This document shows, piece by piece, positions 1-6,410 of a stretch of DNA of 9,373 nucleotides. Below the pieces are notes generated by a model. It had not been told where the DNA came from and searched no databases. It saw only the letters and a program-made list of their open reading frames with translations. The stretch comes from PCC-6406 sp964353225. Its GTDB lineage: Bacteria; Cyanobacteriota; Cyanobacteriia; Phormidesmidales; Phormidesmidaceae. Position numbers and translations under genes: made by a program. Position 1 is the stretch's first letter. Each line of letters starts with the position of its first letter. The stretch is from assembly GCA_964353225.1 (NCBI GenBank), contig CAYGVA010000161.1, positions 1-9,373 of the forward strand. Direction: 5' to 3'.

Positions 1-425
1 TGACTGAACTGAACAATGGCCTCTTTGATGACTATGTCAGTGGCGGCACTTGGAGTTTATTCGGCAAGTCTGACGAAGGAGACTTTAATGCGGATGAAGG
101 TCAGGCCCTAGGCAATTGGAGTCTTGCAGCGGGTGACACCTTAGGTTCACCCTTTGTGCTGAGCCTGAAATCCAGCAATTCCTTCAGCGCTTATCTCTTT
201 AATGATGTGTCAGACATTGTCGACGGCACCTTCACCACGGCGGGTGTCTCCACCAACAAAAGTGGCAAGAGCCAAGACCTGTCCCACGCCTCTATTTTCA
301 TCCATTCCGCCCCAGTAGAAGAGCCTACTGAAATCTCAGAAGCGTCTCTGTCTCCTGGTAGCATCCTCATGTTTTTGATGGGGGCTCCCCTGGCGTTTGC
401 CGTCACCAAAACCAAAAAGAGTTAG
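1..425 (+). CDS. C-terminal part of a secreted/surface protein with PEP-CTERM-like tail (5' truncated)
   Basis: The reading frame is open from base 3 to the TAG at 423-425 and gives 140 residues; the start lies outside the window. The body is rich in Gly, Ser, Thr, Asp and Asn with alternating beta-type hydrophobics (GGTWSLFGKSDEGDF, VLSLKSSNSFSAYLF), like the beta-sandwich exported proteins of cyanobacteria. The last 37 residues run Pro/Glu-rich stretch (PVEEPTE), short motif (SLSPGS), one hydrophobic helix of about 15 residues (ILMFLMGAPLAFAV), then a basic end (TKTKKS). That order is the layout of PEP-CTERM/exosortase sorting signals, although the usual Pro-Glu-Pro is absent. Inferred role: an exported protein whose tail is inserted in the membrane and probably processed. 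A plain C-terminal membrane anchor is the alternative. Its function cannot be read from this fragment. Confidence 0.6.
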   Translation, partial: TELNNGLFDDYVSGGTWSLFGKSDEGDFNADEGQALGNWSLAAGDTLGSPFVLSLKSSNSFSAYLFNDVSDIVDGTFTTAGVSTNKSGKSQDLSHASIFIHSAPVEEPTEISEASLSPGSILMFLMGAPLAFAVTKTKKS

Positions 426-483
426 TTGTCAATTTCCCCCTCAAGCCATCGCCTCGAACGACCCTAAATACTACTTACCTGCC

Positions 484-488
484 AGGAG
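484..488 (+). promoter_or_regulatory. Ribosome binding site deciding the start at 497
   Basis: AGGAG lies 8 nt before the ATG at 497. The internal in-frame ATG at 674 has no comparable site at a useful distance (an AAGGA near 645 is over 20 nt away), so this site is the main reason to prefer the longer protein. Confidence 0.5.
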
Positions 489-496
489 ATTCCATC

Positions 497-1018
497 ATGC
501 GCATGCCCACCCCTAACACCCATCTCATCCGTCTGAATAACCGTCCGCTAACTGTCCGGCCCACACAACAGCAGTCAGTCACAAAATCTAGGTATTGCCC
601 CACCGATACATCGATTTTCTTCAGCATATCGCCCTTGACCCGCAAGGAAAATCTAGCCTTGGGATACTTCTCCATGGATGCGCAGGTCCTCAGCCATTTA
701 CAACAGCAAGTGCAGGCTGACCCCTGGGCAGTGAACTGGGCAGATTACTTTAGCCACTTCTTTCTCAAGGCAGATGCCCTCGGCGCAACCTTTGACATGG
801 ACAACTTGCACCACGAAGATAGCCGACTCCATTTTTATTGGGATGGACAAGACTGGTTTTATCTCTACGCTTGGGAGGCTAAAACCCAGAAATTTATAGA
901 AGTGATTTCGACGGAAGGCAAGATCACCTATTTCCGCCAAGGCCAAGGGACCCATACCCAACTCAAAACCTTAGCCCGTATCACCACCACCGAAAATCGA
1001 GCCCGATGTGCTGCTTGA
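497..1018 (+). CDS. Small protein of unknown function
   Basis: I do not recognise this 173-residue protein. The first 59 residues are polar and basic with no clear domain and no signal peptide. From the internal Met at residue 60 (ATG at 674) the sequence looks like a compact, aromatic-rich soluble domain: a helical start (MDAQVLSHLQQQVQADPW), then Trp/Tyr/Phe-rich strands (RLHFYWDGQDWFYLYAWEAK). The conserved domain may therefore be only the last 114 residues, with 674 the alternative start; 497 is chosen for its AGGAG site. The gene follows the PEP-CTERM-like gene by 71 bp on the same strand. Its last 48 bases overlap the 3' end of the opposing response regulator gene, so its C-terminal tail (about TTTENRARCAA) is written on the complement of that gene. 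Confidence is good that something is coded here and low for the exact start and role. Confidence 0.6.
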   Translation: MRMPTPNTHLIRLNNRPLTVRPTQQQSVTKSRYCPTDTSIFFSISPLTRKENLALGYFSMDAQVLSHLQQQVQADPWAVNWADYFSHFFLKADALGATFDMDNLHHEDSRLHFYWDGQDWFYLYAWEAKTQKFIEVISTEGKITYFRQGQGTHTQLKTLARITTTENRARCAA

Positions 1019-1969
1019 GGCGATCTCAATGCCGAGAAGTAAGGCAAGCGTAGGGCTACGGTGCCGATCGGCTGGGGTCCATCCTTGGGACCGTTGACGC
1101 ACCATGAAGAGCCATCCCCGTCGCTCCCCCCCCAGCCCAGCCATGGGTGACATCAGCACAGCAGGCACAGTCAAGGCATCGGCCAATGGTTGTAATCGCT
1201 CCAATCCTGCGAGCTCAAGCGTGACATCATTACTCTGCGGATATGCAAACCCCTCGCCCATTGGAGTGGGAAAATCCTTCAGCATTGCGGCGGTAGCCGG
1301 GGCGACAGGTTCAGGGGCCTGAGCCGCAGCGGCACCCCCATCCAGTTTCAGCATGCTGGTTGTTGCCCCGTCGTAGACCCAAAGCCCATCGGCATTAAAA
1401 ACCCGCAGCAGAGAGGGCAGGACATCAGCTAACAGGCGCGCCAGGGGTTGATGGCGGTAAATACTTGCCAATATCTGTCGCTGCACCGTTTCCCAGGTTT
1501 GTCCAATCCCCAGCTCTGCTTGGACCGCTTGGATCTGCTTGAGGGCGCGATCGCCACTCACCAAACGTTTGACCCGTTGACTGAGTACAGCCCAGTGAAT
1601 CGGCTTAGTGATGTAATCGGTAGCGCCCGCCTCAAAGGCTTGATCCACAGACGCTTGATCATCCAACACTGTCACCATCAGGATGGGGACATCGCTACCC
1701 AAGACCGTTCTTAAATGACGGCAACAGTCAAAACCATCGCGGTCTGGCATCACCGCATCTAGCAACACCAGATCAGGACGTAAACGCTCAAAATCTTGAA
1801 TGGCCTGCTCACCATTACTGGCCTGCGCGACGCGATACCCCTCTTGTTGCAGGGCTAGATTTAATAATTTCCGCAACGCCCGGTCATCATCGGCGATCAA
1901 TACCAAGGGGGGATGGGGGGGCGTACCAGCACTATCAGTGATTACCGTCGGTTCAGGGGATGTTGCCAT
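971..1969 (-). CDS. Response regulator, receiver domain plus GAF-like C-terminal region
   Basis: The 332-residue protein begins with a short Pro/Thr-rich lead, then a complete receiver (REC) domain at about residues 22-140. It has the acidic cluster Asp27-Asp28-Asp29 (LIADDD), the phospho-acceptor Asp71 (LVLLDAVMP), the conserved Thr100 (MVT) and Lys122 (ITKP). After a helical linker, residues about 170-320 resemble a degenerate GAF-type sensor fold (LLRVFNADGLWVYDG, then GWLFMVRQ and W-T-P-A-D near the end). There is no DNA-binding, GGDEF, EAL, HisKA or PP2C signature, so output is probably by protein contact or ligand sensing. No histidine kinase lies beside it, making it an orphan regulator here. 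ATG at 1969 is chosen; an in-frame TTG at 1993 would add 8 residues. Neither has a clear ribosome binding site. The C-terminal tail ends in a Gly/Ser-rich stretch overlapping the convergent gene. Confidence 0.88.
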   Translation of the reverse strand: MATSPEPTVITDSAGTPPHPPLVLIADDDRALRKLLNLALQQEGYRVAQASNGEQAIQDFERLRPDLVLLDAVMPDRDGFDCCRHLRTVLGSDVPILMVTVLDDQASVDQAFEAGATDYITKPIHWAVLSQRVKRLVSGDRALKQIQAVQAELGIGQTWETVQRQILASIYRHQPLARLLADVLPSLLRVFNADGLWVYDGATTSMLKLDGGAAAAQAPEPVAPATAAMLKDFPTPMGEGFAYPQSNDVTLELAGLERLQPLADALTVPAVLMSPMAGLGGERRGWLFMVRQRSQGWTPADRHRSPTLALLLGIEIASSSTSGSIFGGGDTG

Positions 1970-2642
1970 GGCTCGGGGCTGGAGGGTGTTCAAGCAGAGG
2001 CAATGGAGTTTGCGATCATGCCTGAGTAGGGCATACCCATGATTCCCTGGAAAATCGGTCGCTTGCCAGCATGAAGCAGGGCGCTAGCCGTGCTTAAGTT
2101 TAACCGCAGTGGGTACTGTCTTGCTAAAGGGTGAGACATTTAAATCCTTTGGATGAGAGTATTTCAGAGATCTTCACGGGCCTCTGAATGAATCCCATCG
2201 CTAATAGCCCTGCAGGCAATACCCCTGACGGGGATGGCTGCGCTAAGGCTGCGCTAGAGATGACGTTGTTCGTTTGCCTCAACTCCAACGGGGCCTCACC
2301 CAGTTGTGGATTAGCCGCTGCACATTCAACGCCCGCTGCAATCCTTGAGTCCGGCACTGGCGTCTATCCAGTAAAGACTCTCCCGCGCAATGAAGCTAAT
2401 CGTCCATCCCTGCAACTCTGAGGGAAAAAAGGCCTGTCGTGAGCTCAGTCGAACGGTTCTCTGCCACTCGGATTATGAGTCACGCATGGGGCAACAGCTT
2501 ACCCCTCTAACCCAGCGAACCTATAGAACCATTGCTTTCTCGTTCCCTTTGTCAAAACTGAAGCTGGGCGATCGCTGCCCTCAACGGTTTGACAATGTGC
2601 GCCTCATATAGAACGAGGTGCCGGAAAGTTCGCTGACTCAAA
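1970..2642. other. 673-base stretch with no convincing gene
   Basis: Open frames of 73-77 codons occur on both strands (for example + 2188-2421, + 2390-2611, - 2124-2357), but none has a ribosome binding site, a recognisable motif or protein-like composition. The stretch must hold the promoter of the response regulator (read leftward from about 2000-2130), but I see no strong -35/-10 pair. One HIP1 octamer lies at 2568-2575. The segment at about 2438-2455 (GTCGTGAGCTCAGTCGAACG) has a palindromic GAGCTC core like one arm of dispersed extragenic palindromes; its partner arm is not present. A TTGACA at 2589-2594 with TATAGA at 2607-2612 has a 12-nt spacer, too short for a normal promoter. Confidence 0.6.
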
Positions 2643-2714
<72 letters not shown>

Positions 2715-2726
2715 GAATAGATGACT

Positions 2727-2755
2727 ACCCTAGCACGGGTATGCCCCCCGCTCAA
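2727..2755 (-). promoter_or_regulatory. Possible promoter of tRNA-Val
   Basis: On the minus strand TTGAGC (2755-2750) and TAGGGT (2732-2727) are separated by 17 nt, with the tRNA 5' end 12 nt beyond the -10. Four of six bases match the -35 consensus and three of six the -10, which is moderate. If real, it overlaps the start region of the divergent cupin gene. Confidence 0.35.
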
Positions 2756-2761
2756 TCCTCC

Positions 2762-3133
2762 ATGAAATCTACCTCCACCTATTGGAACCCGTTAGCGGCA
2801 ACTGCCAGCGACCAGTGGCAAGTGCTCAAAGGGTCCGGCGGCCACATCACCCAACTCACCCTTGCCGCAGATCCAGAAACCGGGGACTATACGCGACTGA
2901 CCCGATTTGCGGCGGGCTACTCCACCGCCGCCTTTGGCCCCAAAAGCCACGACTATCCAGAAGAGATTTTTGTGGTGTCGGGGCGGCTCTATGACGCAGC
3001 CTTTCAGGTGTGGCTAGAACCGGGCGATTACGCCAGCCGTCCGCCGGGGGAATTGCATGGCCCCTTTACCGCCGAGGGTGATGTGGTGATTTTAGAGATG
3101 TCTTACCCGAGTCAGGCGATCGCCCTGCCATAA
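2762..3133 (+). CDS. Small cupin-domain protein
   Basis: A 123-residue single-domain protein with the two cupin motifs. Motif 1 is around residues 60-76 (KSHDYPEEIFVVSGRL), with one metal-type His followed by Glu-Glu rather than the full HxH pair. Motif 2 is around residues 88-102 (GDYASRPPGELHGPF), with the P-x-G-x-x-H core. It resembles the ChrR-type/anti-sigma-like cupins that often carry Zn or another metal. A catalytic or sensing role is possible, but no partner sigma factor is adjacent, so the function is unassigned. Length is normal for a stand-alone cupin, with no signal peptide or membrane segment. ATG at 2762 (MKSTSTYW) is chosen; ATG at 2741 would add 7 residues (MPPAQSS), and neither has a clear ribosome binding site. 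Any promoter must lie within or beyond the divergent tRNA gene, since only 47 bases separate them. It ends 77 bases before the convergent fusion gene. Confidence 0.82.
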   Translation: MKSTSTYWNPLAATASDQWQVLKGSGGHITQLTLAADPETGDYTRLTRFAAGYSTAAFGPKSHDYPEEIFVVSGRLYDAAFQVWLEPGDYASRPPGELHGPFTAEGDVVILEMSYPSQAIALP

Positions 3134-3185
3134 AGGCGAATTCTGAGAAAGAACATACCGCTGGCACAATACACCGGTCATCTGC

Positions 3186-3214
3186 GTAGGGGCTGGTCTT
3201 GTGCCTGCCCCTAC
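3186..3214. terminator. GC-rich hairpin between convergent genes
   Basis: GTAGGGGC (3186-3193) pairs with GCCCCTAC (3207-3214), with further GG/CC pairing inside. It lies between the ends of the cupin gene and the minus-strand fusion gene and overlaps the latter's stop codon (CTA at 3211-3213 on the plus strand). It could act as a bidirectional transcription stop or RNA-end stabiliser, but no T tract follows on either strand. The GTAGGGGC...GCCCCTAC pattern also resembles palindromic repeats dispersed in cyanobacterial genomes. Confidence 0.45.
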
Positions 3215-6168
3215 AGCAACTCCACCGTGCCGCGCTCCCCATCGATTCGCACCCGCTGCCCATCCTGAAACCGTTGGGTGGCGTCAGCCACATCCATCAC
3301 CGCTGGGATGCCATATTCCCGCGCTACGATCGCCCCATGGGAGAGCCGCCCCCCCACCTCGGCGATCAGCCCGCCAGCACGGGCCAGCACCGGAGCCCAA
3401 CCGGCGTCGGTATAGGGCACCACCAAGATCGTCTCCGCCGTAATCGCCGCCACCGACTGCCCCTGGGTGAGCACCTTCACCGTGCCCTCCCGCTGGCCGG
3501 GGCTGGCGGCAATGCCCTGCAAGATCTGGCCGCTAGTGGACGCCACCGGGACATATTGGGCGAGGTTCGGCGGGTCGTTGCCGTAAACCAAATAGGGTAT
3601 GCCCTTCAGGGCTTCATCCTGCTCAAACCGATAGCGACGGGCGGCGATTACGTCGCTGAGGCCACCCGCAATTTGCCCCGCATTCCCCTGAATCAGGCCT
3701 TGCAACTCCCCGTAAGACAGGAAAAAGATATCCCCTGAAGCCTGGAACCCACCCGCCGCAATCGCCCCTTGCTCCAACGCCACCATCGTCCACCGCAGCT
3801 CCGCCAGCAGGCGGCTGTAGGTTTCGTTCACCTGGCCCTTGAGGGTGAGGCGGGCTTGCACTTGTTTTTGTTGCCAAGTGGGGGGCGCGGGTTCAGCCGG
3901 TGCTGCTGTTGATTTAGGGGGAGATGCTGAGGGCGGTGAAAGTACGAGTTGGGCAAAGAGCTCCCGGACAGGGTGGGGGTTTTCTTGCCAGGTGGGCACT
4001 GAGATATCGGTGGCCACATCGCTGAGGTAGCCGTAGCGGGTTTGGAACTGGGTCAACTGCTGCAACACGCAGGAGCCATCAGGGTTTTCGGCCAGTTCGG
4101 CAAACAGGGAGGCGGCATTGTCGATGTGATCGAGGGCAGGTTGGGGCAAGAGCAATCGCGTCTTTGCGGCCAAGTTTTGGAGTGCTTTTAGCGAGGCAAC
4201 TTCTGGATTCTCACTGGCATCCAGAGCCGTATCCGGCACCTGCAAGATCCCCTGGCGCAGGGCCAAGCTGAGGGGGGCCAAAATGCTGTAGTAGGTGGCC
4301 CTGCGCAGATCCACCAAAATCTGTTCGATGCGGCTGAGCAGCTCGGGGGCGGTGAGGTCAGCGGCGGGTTTGGCTTCGAGCGCGTTCAATAGCGGTGTGA
4401 AATAGCGTTGCAGATCGCCCTCAAAATCCTTCACCAATCGCAGTTCCCGCTGGAGCAGTCGCCACAGCCCCGGCAGGTTACGCACCGTGGTTTGCCAGGG
4501 GGGCTTGCTGAACTTGGCCCCTCGGGTCAAAAATTCTAGGCTTTCGGGGGGCAAGCCCATGCGCAGAAAGATATCCCCCAGCAGCGACGCATTGAAGTAG
4601 GCACGGCCATGGTGCAGGGTGGCGGTGGTTTCAAAATCCAGTCCCTTAGCTCGACGACCCAACACCAGGGTAAAAATCTCCCCCCATACCCCGCAGGTGA
4701 GGGGCCGGTTAATCGACCAGGTGAGGGGCCGAATCACCCCCGGAATCACCTCCGCTGCAATCTTGCGGGTCCAGAGGGGGTGGAGGGTGGTGATCGGGCG
4801 ACTTTGCAGCAGCCAGAGCTGGTGGCCATCAAAGGTCCATTCCACATCCTGGGGCACCCCTTGGCAGCGGGCTTCGAGGTGGCGGGCCAAAAAGGCCACT
4901 TGCTGGATCAGCCGGGAGGGGGCGCTGCCCTTGCCTTCCACGACTAGATCTAGGGCGTTGGGTTGGAGCCAGCTATCGGGATCGGTGAGGTCATCGGGCA
5001 GGTCATCGGCCTGGATGATCACCTGGTAACTTTCGGGGGTTTGTTGCCCTGACACCACCTGGTCAGCACCCCCCGGCAAGGCTTCGATCACCACGGCATC
5101 GCCGGTGCGGGCAATGGGGTCGCGGCTAAAGGCCACCCCAGAGTACACACCGGGAATCTGCTGCTGCACCAGCACTGCCATGGTGCTTTCCGGCAGGTGG
5201 CGATCTCGGCGGTACTGCACGGCTGCTGGGGCATTGTAGGAGTTGAGGCAGCGGGTAATGGCGGCGGCGAGTTCCTCTTGGCTAGTGAGGTTACCCAAGG
5301 AAAGGTACTGTCCGGCAGCGGAGGCTTCGACCCCATCTTCGCCGATGGCGGAGGAGCGCACGATCACCGGCTGTTTAGGCGAAGGTTGGGTAATGGCGAT
5401 CAGGGCGCTGGGGTCGTCGCCCGCAGCGAGCACGTAGCCCCGAGGTACCGGGTAGCCCCATGCCTTTAGTTGGGAGAGGGCGGCGGCTTTGCCCCCGGCT
5501 TTGGCCACGGACAAGGGTTTTTCGAGGGAGAGGAGGGCGCGATCTCCCTGAAAGAAGCCAAACAGCCGTTGGGATTCAACTCGCGCTTCGGTGGCAGGCA
5601 TGTCTAAGTCATCCGGCATTTTTTGATAGATCCAACCCAAAAGGGTACAGAGGCAAACCACCGCCAGGATGCGGGTGCCGTCGTGACTGTGGCGCAGGGC
5701 GGTGATCACGGCGGCCAAGATCAGCGCTAACGTCCGCCCTTGGCGCTTTTGCCGGACCAGGGTGAATCCCAGAAAACTCAACCCCAGCCCTAGCGCGACG
5801 GTGATCGGGTCGTAGACCAAAAAGCCCCAAATCACATTGGTGGTACCGGCCCCTTTGGCCCCCCAGTAACGGCCCATCACCAGGGCAATCAAGGCGACCA
5901 CCTGCCAGGTGGGATCGAGCGGGAAATAATGTTGAGCCAACAAGACCGCTCCGATCCCTTTCCCGGCTTCGGCCAGCACCGAGGCTACCCCGGCGACGGT
6001 GCCGCCGTGATAAAAAGCAGCGGAAACACCCACGTTGCCAGTACCTAGCTTGGCCAGGTTTTTGCCGGAGAGCAGGCGCACCAACCCTAGGGTGAGGGGG
6101 GCGGCTCCGATCAACGGGCAGCAGACAAAAATGAGGACGGCACCCCAAACCTGGGTAAGGGTTAACAT
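3211..6168 (-). CDS. Fusion: divergent PlsY-like membrane domain plus ATP-grasp/phosphohistidine dikinase module
   Basis: 985 residues. Residues 1-185 form a PlsY-like (glycerol-3-phosphate acyltransferase) membrane domain with about five to six hydrophobic segments. Motif 1 is GTGNVGVSAA (42-51); motif 2 is altered to GRYWGAKGAGTTN (99-111) where PlsY has GH. Residues about 218-462 are a PEP-synthase/PPDK N-terminal ATP-grasp domain: GGK (225-227), IVRSSAIGED (269-278), SAAGQ (283-287), PGVYSGVAFSRDP (339-351) and LQSRP (454-458). Residues about 465-880 are a helical substrate-type domain with GYLSDVATDISVPTW (713-727), a Pro/Ala-rich linker (about 744-764) and GDIFFLSYGEL (812-822). Residues about 885-985 are the swivelling phosphohistidine domain, GGRLSHGAIVARE, with His944 as predicted phospho-carrier. 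The C-terminal PEP/pyruvate barrel of true PEP synthase is absent, so the layout matches rifampin-phosphotransferase-type dikinases (ATP + X to AMP + Pi + X-P). The acceptor is unknown; the fusion and nearby pgsA suggest a lipid or glycerolipid precursor (inference). ATG at 6168 is chosen over TTG at 6222, which lies in an AT-rich repeat. Confidence 0.9.
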   Translation of the reverse strand: MLTLTQVWGAVLIFVCCPLIGAAPLTLGLVRLLSGKNLAKLGTGNVGVSAAFYHGGTVAGVASVLAEAGKGIGAVLLAQHYFPLDPTWQVVALIALVMGRYWGAKGAGTTNVIWGFLVYDPITVALGLGLSFLGFTLVRQKRQGRTLALILAAVITALRHSHDGTRILAVVCLCTLLGWIYQKMPDDLDMPATEARVESQRLFGFFQGDRALLSLEKPLSVAKAGGKAAALSQLKAWGYPVPRGYVLAAGDDPSALIAITQPSPKQPVIVRSSAIGEDGVEASAAGQYLSLGNLTSQEELAAAITRCLNSYNAPAAVQYRRDRHLPESTMAVLVQQQIPGVYSGVAFSRDPIARTGDAVVIEALPGGADQVVSGQQTPESYQVIIQADDLPDDLTDPDSWLQPNALDLVVEGKGSAPSRLIQQVAFLARHLEARCQGVPQDVEWTFDGHQLWLLQSRPITTLHPLWTRKIAAEVIPGVIRPLTWSINRPLTCGVWGEIFTLVLGRRAKGLDFETTATLHHGRAYFNASLLGDIFLRMGLPPESLEFLTRGAKFSKPPWQTTVRNLPGLWRLLQRELRLVKDFEGDLQRYFTPLLNALEAKPAADLTAPELLSRIEQILVDLRRATYYSILAPLSLALRQGILQVPDTALDASENPEVASLKALQNLAAKTRLLLPQPALDHIDNAASLFAELAENPDGSCVLQQLTQFQTRYGYLSDVATDISVPTWQENPHPVRELFAQLVLSPPSASPPKSTAAPAEPAPPTWQQKQVQARLTLKGQVNETYSRLLAELRWTMVALEQGAIAAGGFQASGDIFFLSYGELQGLIQGNAGQIAGGLSDVIAARRYRFEQDEALKGIPYLVYGNDPPNLAQYVPVASTSGQILQGIAASPGQREGTVKVLTQGQSVAAITAETILVVPYTDAGWAPVLARAGGLIAEVGGRLSHGAIVAREYGIPAVMDVADATQRFQDGQRVRIDGERGTVELL

Positions 6169-6209
6169 GGCTGACTCACAAGCGGGTTGCCCACAGTTCG
6201 AAATTGAGA

Positions 6210-6410
6210 ATTCAAAGTTCAAAATTCATCTTAGAGGCTGTTTGAAAAGCCTTTTACCGTTCATTCGAACCCAGGCACTACCCAGAACGAGCGACGGCAA
6301 CATCAGGGATACAACCGATGTACTGATGGCCTACAGTCATATCCAATACCGGCCTACCCCCTTTTCAAACAGCCTCTTAAGGTTTGCATTTTAAATTTTG
6401 CCTTTTGAAT
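6210..6410. repeat. AT-rich imperfect inverted repeat interrupted by the MITE
   Basis: The arm at 6210-6229 (ATTCAAAGTTCAAAATTCAT) matches the reverse complement of 6391-6410 (ATTCAAAAGGCAAAATTTAA) at 15 of 20 positions, in two 7-base blocks. This is the ATTCAAA/CAAAATT type of short repeat common in cyanobacterial intergenic DNA. The right arm encodes the last residues and stop of pgsA (about SKGKI-stop). The MITE-like element lies between the arms, so removing it would leave a compact hairpin. Confidence 0.5.
6234..6376. mobile_element. 143-bp MITE-like element, TTA target duplication
   Basis: Perfect 16-bp terminal inverted repeats, GAGGCTGTTTGAAAAG at 6234-6249 and its reverse complement at 6361-6376, bound a 111-bp core. 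The trinucleotide TTA flanks both sides (6231-6233 and 6377-6379) as a target duplication. A TNA duplication with GAG-starting ends fits IS5-superfamily elements (IS1031-like groups), from which this could be an internally deleted, non-autonomous copy. No transposase is present. A short frame begins ATG at 6327 (MAYSHIQY) and runs straight into the right end; its first residues loosely recall IS5-type transposase starts, which is too weak to rely on. It sits between pgsA and the fusion gene and may separate them transcriptionally. Confidence 0.75.

Noticed and set aside
2188..2421. 77-codon frame in the response regulator-tRNA gap, considered as a transposase or intron remnant
   Set aside because: The C-terminal-like residues vaguely recalled decayed IS products, but no catalytic motif, zinc finger, end repeat or duplication could be found.
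3199..3738. 179-codon plus-strand frame opposite the fusion gene
   Set aside because: It is a shadow of the well-supported dikinase gene: Pro/Arg/His-rich translation, no motif and no ribosome binding site. Other long plus-strand frames across 3200-6150 are the same.
6166..6222. TTG start at 6222 for the fusion gene
   Set aside because: The extra 18 residues come from the AT-rich repeat, and the ATG at 6168 gives the N-terminus expected of PlsY.
6234..6376. MITE supplying an outward promoter for the fusion gene
   Set aside because: No -35/-10 pair with acceptable spacing is found reading leftward out of the element.
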